Shown here: one piece after another, positions 1 to 5,138 of the stretch
Layout of the letters: each line of letters opens with the position of its first letter
Numbering within the stretch: the stretch's first letter is position 1
Origin: Oscillospiraceae bacterium
GTDB lineage: Bacteria; Bacillota; Clostridia; Oscillospirales; Ruminococcaceae
Length of the DNA stretch: 12,182 bases
Assembly (NCBI GenBank): GCA_020024615.1
Contig: JAHHTP010000039.1
Coordinates: 1 to 12,182, forward strand
Direction: 5' to 3'
Program-made: the position numbers and the translations under genes
The notes under the pieces: model-generated
The model's input: only the letters and a program-made list of their open reading frames with translations
The model's database searches: none
What the model was told of the DNA's origin: nothing

Positions 1-25
1 TATCACGCTTACCCCCTTTTGTCAA
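1..25 (-). promoter_or_regulatory. Partial promoter of the next minus-strand operon
   Basis: On the minus strand TTGACA lies at 25-20. Counting 17 bases further, the sequence begins TA exactly at the window edge, where a -10 box would start. It sits after the rplL terminator, so it should serve a separate downstream transcript, by usual gene order rpoB-rpoC. The -10 is off the window, so this is inference. The rest of 1-101 is AT-rich with nothing else recognisable. Confidence 0.4.
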
Positions 26-101
26 CTGCTTTTTTCGTATTCTGTGTTTTGTATAAAAATACCTGCATAAATATAACAATTTTAATTAAATCGTTTTCCT
101 A

Positions 102-134
102 AAACAAAAATGTGGGTATCTTTCGATACCCACA
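102..134 (-). terminator. Rho-independent terminator after rplL
   Basis: The minus-strand transcript folds into a perfect 10-bp stem (TGTGGGTATC with GATACCCACA) closed by a GAAA tetraloop, followed directly by TTTTTGTTTT. It ends the rplJ-rplL transcript 15 bases after the rplL stop codon. Confidence 0.93.
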
Positions 135-148
135 CCAAATAATAAAAA

Positions 149-523
149 TTATTTCAGCTCAACTTTAGCGCCAGCTTCTTCTAATTTTTTCTTCAGTTCT
201 TCAGCGTCAGCTTTGGAAGCCTGCTCTTTCAGAGTAGACGGAGCGCCATCAACTGCTGCTTTAGCTTCTTTCAGGCCTAAGCCGGTAGCTTCTTTAACAG
301 CTTTGATAACTGCCATTTTGTTTGCACCAGCATCAACCAGTACAACGTCAAACTCAGTTTTCTCTTCTGCAGCCGGAGCACCAGCAGCAGCGCCTGCAAC
401 CATAACTGGAGCTGCAGCGGAAACGCCGAACTCTTCCTCGATTGCTTTAACCAGATCATTCAGCTCTAAAACAGTCAGAGCCTTGATTTCTTCGATAAAA
501 TTCATGATTTTCTCAGAAGCCAT
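149..523 (-). CDS. rplL: 50S ribosomal protein L7/L12
   Basis: This is the 124-residue acidic stalk protein that binds L10 as dimers and recruits translation GTPases. The N-terminal dimerisation helix region (about 1-30) leads into an Ala/Pro/Gly-rich hinge (about 35-52). The C-terminal factor-binding domain carries the conserved KMAVIKAVKEATGLGLKEAK stretch. I place the start at the ATG at 523 (MASEKIMNF) because GGAGG lies 8 bases upstream of it. A longer frame starting 15 bases earlier would place the ribosome binding site inside the gene. It lies 33 bases after rplJ, in the same transcript, and is followed by a strong terminator. Length and sequence are ordinary for the family. Confidence 0.97.
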   Translation of the reverse strand: MASEKIMNFIEEIKALTVLELNDLVKAIEEEFGVSAAAPVMVAGAAAGAPAAEEKTEFDVVLVDAGANKMAVIKAVKEATGLGLKEAKAAVDGAPSTLKEQASKADAEELKKKLEEAGAKVELK

Positions 524-556
524 TTCATTATCCTCCAAATATTTTATTTGTTCAAA

Positions 557-1072
557 TTATGCAGACTGCTCTTCAGTCTGTTTCTCGGCAATTGCATTAA
601 GAGCAACAGCCAGGCCACGGATATTACCGGTGAGAACGCTAAGCAGCTGTGCAATAAGCTGTTCTTTGCTCGGTAATTTACCCAGTGCAGTGATGCCAGC
701 AGCATCTAATACTTTACCTTCCAGGAAACCTGCTTTCAGATTGAATACATCTTTCAGGTTATCGGAATATTTTGCAGCAATCTTAGCAGCAGCAACTGCA
801 TCAGACTCACAGTATGCGATAGCGGTAGCGCCCTCTAATACATCATTGAAAGAATCAGCATAACCTGCTTCTGCTAATGCAAATTTCAGGATAGAGTTCT
901 TAACAACAGCGTATTCAACGCCAGCCTCACGCATCTCTCTACGCAGTGCAGTATCATCAGCAACAGTGATACCTTTGTAGTCAATTAAAACTGCGCTCGG
1001 AACATTTTTTAATTTCTCAGCCAGAGCAGCAACCTGCTCTTTTTTCGAAGCTAAAACTTTTTCGCTTGGCAA
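557..1072 (-). CDS. rplJ: 50S ribosomal protein L10
   Basis: This is the 171-residue base of the ribosomal stalk, anchoring L7/L12 dimers to 23S rRNA. The N-terminus (MPSEKVLASKKEQVAAL) and the LIDYKGITVADDTALRREMR region are typical of Firmicute L10. The alanine-rich C-terminal helix is the L7/L12 binding part. I choose the TTG at 1072 as start. GGAGGTG lies 7 bases upstream of it, and the protein then begins at the usual family position. The in-frame ATG at 1102 would add ten residues and put that ribosome binding site inside the coding region. Upstream sits an L10 autoregulatory leader with an attenuator, so expression probably responds to free L10(L12)4 complex. Confidence 0.95.
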   Translation of the reverse strand: MPSEKVLASKKEQVAALAEKLKNVPSAVLIDYKGITVADDTALRREMREAGVEYAVVKNSILKFALAEAGYADSFNDVLEGATAIAYCESDAVAAAKIAAKYSDNLKDVFNLKAGFLEGKVLDAAGITALGKLPSKEQLIAQLLSVLTGNIRGLAVALNAIAEKQTEEQSA

Positions 1073-1117
1073 ACCTATTTCACCTCCGTATTTTTTCGTC
1101 ATTTCTGTAATTCAGTA

Positions 1118-1155
1118 CAAAAAAGCTCTTTCCCAACATACCATAGGAAAGAGCT
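1118..1155 (-). terminator. Attenuator hairpin in the L10 leader
   Basis: On the minus strand AGCTCTTTCC (1155-1146) pairs with GGAAAGAGCT (1133-1124), and the 3' arm runs into a T-rich tract. It lies inside the 5' UTR, 46 bases before the rplJ start, so it is a premature terminator. An extra AGCTCT at 1172-1167, just upstream, could compete for the 3' arm (AGAGCT) and act as part of an antiterminator. That competition is inference. Confidence 0.85.
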
Positions 1156-1240
1156 AAAATCTCATCAGAGCTATTACTCAATTCCCTCGGTAGGCTGATC
1201 ATTATGCTTTACAGCACCTACTGTCTTAAGAAATTCAACT
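1118..1240 (-). promoter_or_regulatory. L10 (rplJ-rplL) ribosomal protein leader
   Basis: The transcribed leader contains GACAGTAGGTGC and, about 20 bases later, GCCTACCGAGG. This is the paired GUAGGUG/CCUACCGAGG element typical of the L10 leader family, in which L10 bound to L12 recognises a site mimicking its 23S rRNA target. It is followed by the attenuator hairpin and then the rplJ ribosome binding site. In this family, bound L10 complex favours the terminator and lowers rplJL expression. Exact family boundaries were not computed. Confidence 0.87.
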
Positions 1241-1245
1241 CTGTT

Positions 1246-1274
1246 ATTATAACATATCCAATTTGCTTTGTCAA
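1246..1274 (-). promoter_or_regulatory. Consensus sigma-A promoter of rplJ-rplL
   Basis: TTGACA at 1274-1269 and TATAAT at 1251-1246 are both perfect consensus with a 17-base spacer. The expected transcript start is near 1239, just before the conserved part of the L10 leader. Confidence 0.9.
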
Positions 1275-1383
1275 CGCTTTTTTCAATGCTTTTAAAATTC
1301 AGTGAATCATATAGAATTTTATTCTAAAAACATCTTACATTCATATTTTGATGCAATCACTGCAAATCTATGCACATATAAAG

Positions 1384-1414
1384 CAAAAAATCCCCTACCA
1401 AAATTGACAGGGGA
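1384..1414 (-). terminator. Rho-independent terminator after rplA
   Basis: The minus-strand TCCCCT / AGGGGA stem (extended by G-U pairs and one G-C pair) is followed by TTTTTT. It closes the rpmG-secE-nusG-rplK-rplA transcript 36 bases after the rplA stop. Between this and the rplJ promoter (1275-1383) the DNA is AT-rich with no supported gene. Confidence 0.88.
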
Positions 1415-1450
1415 CTTATTAATCAACAATCTATACCACGATACAATAAA

Positions 1451-2146
1451 TTATGCACCGTATTTAGCAGTAGCAACTCTGATACCAGGACCCATAGTAG
1501 AGGTAACTACGCAAGATTTTACGTACTGACCTTTAGCAGCAGCCGGTTTAGCTTTAACGATTGCTTTCATTAAAGTATCTAAGTTTTCTGCTAATTTTTC
1601 CTGACCGAAAGATACTTTACCAATCGGGCAGTGAATGATGTTGGTTTTGTCAAGACGGTACTCAATTTTACCAGCTTTTGCTTCAGTTACAGCTTTAGCA
1701 ACATCCGGAGTTACGGTACCAGCTTTCGGAGACGGCATCAAGCCACGCGGGCCTAAAACTTTACCTAAACGACCAACTAAACCCATCATATTCGGGGTAG
1801 CGATAACAACATCGAAATCCATCCAGCCTTCAGACTGAATTTTAGTTACCATGTCGTTGTCACCAACATAGTCAGCACCAGCAGCTTTAGCAGCTTCCTG
1901 GTCTTCCGGTTTACAAATAACCAGAACGCGTACGGTTTTACCGGTTCCGTTCGGCAGAACTACCGCGCCACGAACCTGCTGGTCTGCATGACGGGAGTCA
2001 ACGCCTAATCTGATGTGTGCTTCGACAGTTTCGTCGAATTTAGCTTTTGCAGTGTCGATAGTTAACTGTAGCGCTTCAGCAGTCTCATACTGTTTGCTAC
2101 GATCGACTAATTTGGCACTGTCGATATATTTCTTACCATGTTTCAT
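1451..2146 (-). CDS. rplA: 50S ribosomal protein L1
   Basis: L1 forms the mobile stalk on the E-site side of the 50S subunit and assists release of deacylated tRNA. In many bacteria it also represses its own operon by binding an mRNA copy of its rRNA site. The frame gives 231 residues, the usual length, with the conserved IRLGVDSRHADQQVRG segment near residue 46, PSPKAGTVTPDVAKAV, and KTNIIHCPIGKVSF. AGGAGG lies 11 bases upstream of the ATG. An L1-site-like element (2169-2197) sits just 5 bases upstream of this ribosome binding site, well placed to block translation of rplA. It is the last gene of its operon. Confidence 0.97.
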   Translation of the reverse strand: MKHGKKYIDSAKLVDRSKQYETAEALQLTIDTAKAKFDETVEAHIRLGVDSRHADQQVRGAVVLPNGTGKTVRVLVICKPEDQEAAKAAGADYVGDNDMVTKIQSEGWMDFDVVIATPNMMGLVGRLGKVLGPRGLMPSPKAGTVTPDVAKAVTEAKAGKIEYRLDKTNIIHCPIGKVSFGQEKLAENLDTLMKAIVKAKPAAAKGQYVKSCVVTSTMGPGIRVATAKYGA

Positions 2147-2168
2147 GAAACAATACTCCTCCTCAAAC

Positions 2169-2197
2169 GTGGTTGATAACGGATTTTTCCTCCCACC
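2169..2197 (-). promoter_or_regulatory. Putative L1-binding site before rplA
   Basis: The rplK-rplA spacer transcript reads GGTGGGAGGA (2197-2188), a short loop, TCC, GTTATCAA and then CCAC (2172-2169). GTGG pairs with CCAC and GGA with TCC, leaving an asymmetric purine-containing loop. From knowledge of 23S rRNA, the L1-binding region contains the same GGUGGGAG...UACCAC arrangement. It lies immediately upstream of the rplA ribosome binding site. Function is inferred from this mimicry. Confidence 0.7.
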
Positions 2198-2205
2198 GGA
2201 GACGG

Positions 2206-2631
2206 TTAATCAACGACGACAACACCCATAGAACGTGCAGTACCAGCAATCATGCTCATAGCAGCCTCTAAATTAGCTGCATTTAAGTCTTTCATCTTGG
2301 TTTCTGCGATTTTCTGAATCTGCTCTTTGGTGATGTTTGCTACTTTCGTTTTGTTTGGTTTACCGGATGCGCTCTCAATGCCGCAAGCTTTCTTAATCAG
2401 AACTGCTGCCGGCGGAGTTTTGGTAACGAAAGTGAAAGAACGGTCTGCATATACAGTGATGATTACCGGGATAATCAGACCGATATCGTTTTTAGTACGT
2501 TCATTGAATTCTTTGGTAAAGCCCATGATGTTAACACCATGCTGACCTAAAGCCGGTCCGACTGGCGGAGCCGGGGTTGCTTTACCGGCCGGGATCTGAA
2601 GCTTGATATAGCCTACTACCTTCTGAGCCAT
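2206..2631 (-). CDS. rplK: 50S ribosomal protein L11
   Basis: L11 binds the GTPase-associated centre of 23S rRNA, where translation factors and RelA act. The 141-residue product is exactly the usual length. The N-terminal domain carries the proline-rich PAGKATPAPPVGPALGQHG motif (about residues 14-32). The C-terminal RNA-binding domain has the conserved KTPPAAVLIKKACGIESASG and GTARSMGV segments. GGAGGTG stands 8 bases ahead of the ATG. The gene sits between nusG and rplA, with an L1-site-like element on each side. Confidence 0.97.
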   Translation of the reverse strand: MAQKVVGYIKLQIPAGKATPAPPVGPALGQHGVNIMGFTKEFNERTKNDIGLIIPVIITVYADRSFTFVTKTPPAAVLIKKACGIESASGKPNKTKVANITKEQIQKIAETKMKDLNAANLEAAMSMIAGTARSMGVVVVD

Positions 2632-2653
2632 TATAAATGCACCTCCAAAATTT

Positions 2654-2693
2654 GTGGTAACTTCGCGGAATCCGTTTTTAGACTCCTCCCACC
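2654..2693 (-). promoter_or_regulatory. Putative L1-binding site before rplK
   Basis: The nusG-rplK spacer transcript reads GGTGGGAGGAG (2693-2683), then a 3' part with TTCC and GTTACCAC, CCAC being at 2657-2654. GTGG/CCAC and GGA/TCC pair in the same order as the element before rplA, and the core GGTGGGAGGA is identical. This is the classical position for an L1 operator controlling L11-L1 expression. It lies about 10 bases upstream of the rplK ribosome binding site. Confidence 0.75.
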
Positions 2694-2717
2694 TGCCTAC
2701 ACCACAGGTACAGGCAG
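2693..2717 (-). promoter_or_regulatory. Hairpin in the nusG-rplK spacer
   Basis: CTGCCT and AGGCAG pair, and the stem continues through two G-U pairs, A-T and two C-G pairs to a 3-base TGT loop, 11 bp in all. No T-tract follows, so it is not a terminator. It abuts the 5' arm of the L1-site-like element and could extend that fold, protect mRNA or mark a processing point. Confidence 0.55.
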
Positions 2718-2731
2718 TGTATCAGCATTGC

Positions 2732-3253
2732 TTATTCAAATAAAGCAACCTGATCCAATCCAATTTCAATATTCGTATCGCGACCCAGCATATGAGCGGA
2801 TACAGTAACAATATTATTCTCTAAATCGATATTGTGAACGACACCTACACTTCCGACCAGAGAACCGCTGAGAATCTTAACATGATCGCCGACGGCATAG
2901 CCAACAGACTTTTTGCCGACTTCCATGCCCATTTTCTTGACCTCTTCATCGGTCAACGGAACAGGATCCGATCCCGGACCTACAAAACCGGTAACACCGC
3001 GGATATTGCGGACAACATACCAGGAATCATCAGTCAGCACCATCTTAATGATGACATAACCCGGGAAAACTTTTCTCTCAACTTTTTTAACTTTGCCGTT
3101 TACAATCTCTTCGTCTTCCTCTACCGGAACACTAACTTCCTGAATCAAATCCTTCAGGTTACGATTTTCAACGACTTTTTTAATGTTTTCAGCAACCTTA
3201 TTCTCATATCCGGAGTAGGTGTGAACAACATACCACTTTGCGGCTTCTGCCAT
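2732..3253 (-). CDS. nusG: Transcription termination/antitermination factor NusG
   Basis: NusG binds the RNA polymerase clamp, modulates pausing and links RNA polymerase to ribosomes or Rho. The 173-residue protein has the N-terminal NGN domain (about 6-112), with WYVVHTYSGYENKV at 7-20, KVFPGYVIIKM at 61-71 and VRNIRGVTGFVG at 81-92. A C-terminal KOW domain follows (about 119-173, VGDHVKILSGSLVGSVGVV). The KOW loop reads SGSLVGS rather than the common DGPFAG, a mild divergence. The ribosome binding site (AGAGG) is weaker than its neighbours' sites. It follows secE by 35 bases, the classic secE-nusG pair. Confidence 0.96.
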   Translation of the reverse strand: MAEAAKWYVVHTYSGYENKVAENIKKVVENRNLKDLIQEVSVPVEEDEEIVNGKVKKVERKVFPGYVIIKMVLTDDSWYVVRNIRGVTGFVGPGSDPVPLTDEEVKKMGMEVGKKSVGYAVGDHVKILSGSLVGSVGVVHNIDLENNIVTVSAHMLGRDTNIEIGLDQVALFE

Positions 3254-3288
3254 ACGTAAACCTCTCTCTCGTTGACCCTAAGGCTTTC

Positions 3289-3597
3289 TTAGAACATTAG
3301 ATTAAATAACTGAAGAAGCAGCCAGTCCAGCGGCCAGATAACAACAGAACAGAGTAACATAACAACCAATACAACGACAGTGTTATTTACAACCTGTTTT
3401 TTGCTCGGCCAGACAATCTTCTTCGCTTCGCTTTTCATGTCTTTGAAGAAACGAGCGATTTTCTTCCAAATGCTGACCTTTTCACCATTGTTTTTCTTAT
3501 TCTTCTTTTCAGCTTCTTTTTGCTTTGCAACTGCTGCTGCTTTCTGGAAAGTCGATTTCTTCTCCGTCTGATTTGCCGGAGTTTCTTTTTTGCTCAT
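3289..3597 (-). CDS. secE: Preprotein translocase subunit SecE
   Basis: SecE is the small clamp subunit of the SecYEG membrane channel. With the ATG at 3597 the product is 102 residues. It has a long Lys/Ala/Glu-rich cytosolic N-terminus (1-42), then the conserved amphipathic region RFFKDMKSEAKKIVWPSKKQV (49-69), whose VWPSKK motif is the family signature. A single membrane span follows (about 72-98) with two tryptophans near the end. An in-frame TTG 6 bases upstream is possible, but the GGAAGG ribosome binding site suits the ATG better. It lies 18 bases after rpmG. Confidence 0.94.
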   Translation of the reverse strand: MSKKETPANQTEKKSTFQKAAAVAKQKEAEKKNKKNNGEKVSIWKKIARFFKDMKSEAKKIVWPSKKQVVNNTVVVLVVMLLCSVVIWPLDWLLLQLFNLMF

Positions 3598-3615
3598 AAG
3601 CAACCGCCTTCCGTC

Positions 3616-3765
3616 TTACTTCGTTTCTTTATGAACAGTGTGTTTACGGCAGAAACGGCAGTATTTGCTCATTTCCAGTCTGTCTGGATCGTTTTTCTTG
3701 TTTTTCATTGTGTCGTAATTACGCTGTTTGCACTCTGTGCAAGCTAAAGTAATTTTAACCCTCAT
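3616..3765 (-). CDS. rpmG: 50S ribosomal protein L33
   Basis: This is a short 49-residue gene starting MRVKITLACTECKQRNY. It keeps both CXXC pairs (C9/C12 and C36/C39), so it is the zinc-binding form of L33 found near the tRNA exit site of the 50S subunit. It also has the typical YDTMKNKKNDPDRLEMSKYC core. AGGAGG lies 8 bases upstream of the ATG. It is first in the operon, followed by secE and nusG, the standard Firmicute order. Zinc-type L33 can be exchanged under zinc limitation in some Firmicutes, but no Zur site was identified here. Confidence 0.95.
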   Translation of the reverse strand: MRVKITLACTECKQRNYDTMKNKKNDPDRLEMSKYCRFCRKHTVHKETK

Positions 3766-3809
3766 ACCGGCACCTCCTGCTAAATGGGATTAATTTTGCC
3801 TCCCTCTTG

Positions 3810-3880
3810 ATTGGTTCGGCCAATGGTATGCCTTCAAAAGCCAACGCTGATTCGTCTTGCTTTTTTCATAAAAAGGCATA
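3810..3880 (-). promoter_or_regulatory. Structured 5' leader of the rpmG operon
   Basis: The roughly 135-base untranslated leader contains a nested fold. TATGCCTT (3880-3873) pairs with AAGGCATA (3834-3827), enclosing AAAAGC (3864-3859) paired with GCTTTT (3841-3836). A second small hairpin, ATTGG/CCAAT, lies at 3824-3810. No T-tract follows, so it is not an obvious attenuator. Role unknown; it could affect mRNA stability or translation of rpmG. Confidence 0.45.
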
Positions 3881-3908
3881 AAAAATAAACCTACTCGAGG
3901 TGATACTA

Positions 3909-3937
3909 ATCATATCATAAACCTTGTGTAAAGTCAA
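3909..3937 (-). promoter_or_regulatory. Promoter of rpmG-secE-nusG-rplK-rplA
   Basis: On the minus strand TTGACT at 3937-3932 is followed after 17 bases by TATGAT at 3914-3909. A second overlapping TATGAT at 3919-3914 has only a 12-base spacer and is less likely to be used. The rest of 3920-4055 is an AT-rich divergent spacer with no gene. Confidence 0.8.
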
Positions 3938-4055
3938 GCTTTTTTTCGATATTTGTTGTTTTGCTGTCTGTTTTTTAATTCTATATTTGTTTTTTTGGTA
4001 TTCTGACCACAAGTACGACATTCCGTAAAATAATTCGGTTTTTTCGATTCTCCTA

Positions 4056-4084
4056 TTGACATTTCCATTTCATTATAGTATAAT
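4056..4084 (+). promoter_or_regulatory. Consensus promoter of the tRNA-Arg/tRNA-Val transcript
   Basis: TTGACA (4056-4061) and TATAAT (4079-4084) are perfect consensus with a 17-base spacer. The first tRNA begins 26 bases after the -10. It is the only clear promoter upstream of tadA. Confidence 0.92.
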
Positions 4085-4110
4085 AGATAACGCCTTAAGA
4101 TTTGAAGAAT

Positions 4111-4187
4111 GTGCCAATAGCTCAGCAGGATAGAGCGGTCGCCTCCTAAGCGACAGGCCGGAGGTTCGAATCCTCTTTGGCACGCCA
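4111..4187 (+). tRNA. tRNA-Arg (anticodon CCT)
   Basis: The cloverleaf is complete. The acceptor stem GTGCCAA/TTGGCAC is perfect, the D-stem is GCTC/GAGC, and the anticodon stem GTCGC/GCGAC encloses loop CTCCTAA, giving anticodon CCT (reads AGG). The T-arm is GGAGG-TTCGAAT-CCTCT. Discriminator G and an encoded CCA follow. This isoacceptor is not the A34-to-I34 substrate of TadA (that is tRNA-Arg-ACG), although tadA follows nearby. Confidence 0.97.
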
Positions 4188-4197
4188 TAAATATTAT

Positions 4198-4274
4198 GAA
4201 GGTGTAGCTCAGCTGGTTAGAGTACCTGCTTGACATGCAGGGGGTCGATGGTTCAAGTCCATTCATCTTCACCA
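4198..4274 (+). tRNA. tRNA-Val (anticodon GAC)
   Basis: The acceptor stem GAAGGTG/CATCTTC (one G-U), anticodon stem CCTGC/GCAGG with loop TTGACAT giving GAC, T-arm GATGG-TTCAAGT-CCATT, discriminator A and an encoded CCA all fit. It starts 10 bases after tRNA-Arg and shares its transcript. Confidence 0.97.
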
Positions 4275-4280
4275 CCATAG

Positions 4281-4322
4281 AAAAGCAGATGCGATGATAC
4301 GTATCTGCTTTCTTTCTTTTTT
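4281..4322 (+). terminator. Rho-independent terminator after tRNA-Val
   Basis: AAAGCAGAT (4282-4290) pairs with ATCTGCTTT (4303-4311), and the stem extends inward by about three more pairs. It is followed by a T-rich tract (CTTTCTTTTTT). It ends only 2 bases before the tadA ribosome binding site, so tadA expression probably depends on read-through or on an unrecognised promoter. Confidence 0.88.
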
Positions 4323-4333
4323 CAGGAGGTTTT

Positions 4334-4867
4334 ATGCCGGATTATAAACCCAAAATACAAAGCAGATGTCGCGCACCAGAGCACTATCTCATGGTACAGC
4401 CATCTGCACGAGATCACTTTTACATGCAGCATGCACTGATACTTGCCAAAATTGCCGCACAGGATGACGAAGTTCCAATCGGAGCCATTGTTGTGAAAGA
4501 TCACCGAATTATCGGCACTGGGCGAAACCGGCGTGAAAAAGATCAAAACGCTCTGGCACACGCAGAAATTGAAGCCATTCATGAAGCTTGCCACACCCTA
4601 AATAGCTGGAGACTGCATGGCTGTACGCTATATGTCACCCTAGAACCTTGTCCCATGTGCATGGGAGCTATCATCAACGCGCGTTTTGATCGTGTGGTAT
4701 ATGGTACTGCAGATGCAAAAGCTGGATGCTGCGGTTCTATGTTAGACTTAAATGCATATCCTTTTAATCATCACCCCGCCGTCATGTCCGATGTCTGTAA
4801 AACTGACTGCGCCAATGCACTTTCCAATTTTTTTAAAAAACTCAGACTTCGACGAAAAAAGAAATAA
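4334..4867 (+). CDS. tadA: tRNA-specific adenosine deaminase TadA
   Basis: TadA converts adenosine 34 to inosine in tRNA-Arg(ACG), allowing it to read CGU, CGC and CGA. The 177-residue protein is a zinc-dependent cytidine-deaminase-fold enzyme. HAE at 77-79 supplies the zinc-binding His and catalytic Glu, and PCPMC at 105-109 supplies the two zinc-binding Cys. The conserved DEVPIGAIVV segment is at 45-54. The core (about 28-170) is normal. The first ~25 residues are an extension not usual for the family, but AGGAGG lies 4 bases before this ATG. A shorter start (MVQPS, residue 20) is possible and has no clear ribosome binding site. The C-terminus is strongly basic. Two tRNA genes and a terminator precede it. 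Confidence 0.93.
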   Translation: MPDYKPKIQSRCRAPEHYLMVQPSARDHFYMQHALILAKIAAQDDEVPIGAIVVKDHRIIGTGRNRREKDQNALAHAEIEAIHEACHTLNSWRLHGCTLYVTLEPCPMCMGAIINARFDRVVYGTADAKAGCCGSMLDLNAYPFNHHPAVMSDVCKTDCANALSNFFKKLRLRRKKK

Positions 4868-4907
4868 TCGAAGCATTTCAACCGTTTTCCCCATCACTTC
4901 GACCAAC

Positions 4908-4998
4908 TGTTGAAAACTATGTTGAAAATGTTTAATCCTATTTTTTGCGCGTATAACACGCTTCTCTTTGTTGAAATCTTTGTTAAATCAGTTAAAAA
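4908..4998 (+). repeat. Loose TGTTGAAAA-like repeat cluster
   Basis: TGTTGAAAA occurs at 4908 and 4920, with relatives TGTTGAAAT (4969), TGTTAAATC (4981) and AGTTAAAAA (4990). Successive steps are 12, 49, 12 and 9 bases. A further GTTGAAAA is at 5110 and TTTTCCACA at 5070-5078. The motif and its complement TTTTCAACA are within two mismatches of a DnaA box. It occupies the tadA-alr spacer, which otherwise has no gene. A TTGACA at 5027-5032 lacks a convincing -10 partner. Confidence 0.35.
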
Positions 4999-5138
4999 CC
5001 ACCGTATTTACCGTCAAGTAAACATCTTGACATATAAATTCTTAACTTTAGACCACATTTATACGAAAGTTTTCCACAATATACTGCAAACCATTCTTTC
5101 CATAATTCGTTGAAAATATCAAAAGGAGTTAAACAGTC

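Noticed and set aside
213..863. Long plus-strand open frame over rplL and rplJ
   Set aside because: It lies antisense to two conserved ribosomal genes and shows the low-complexity Ala/Ser composition of an antisense frame, with no ribosome binding site.
2834..3259. Plus-strand open frame over nusG
   Set aside because: It is antisense to an intact nusG and its sequence resembles no protein; no ribosome binding site.
3934..4278. Minus-strand open frame across the tRNA region
   Set aside because: It runs antisense through both tRNA genes and the divergent promoters, so it is not a gene.
4910..5113. Short plus-strand frame in the tadA-alr spacer
   Set aside because: AT-rich, no ribosome binding site and no recognisable motif; it is produced by the repeat-containing spacer.
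4868..5138. Replication origin
   Set aside because: There are DnaA-box-like 9-mers, but none is exact, and neither dnaA nor dnaN flanks the region.
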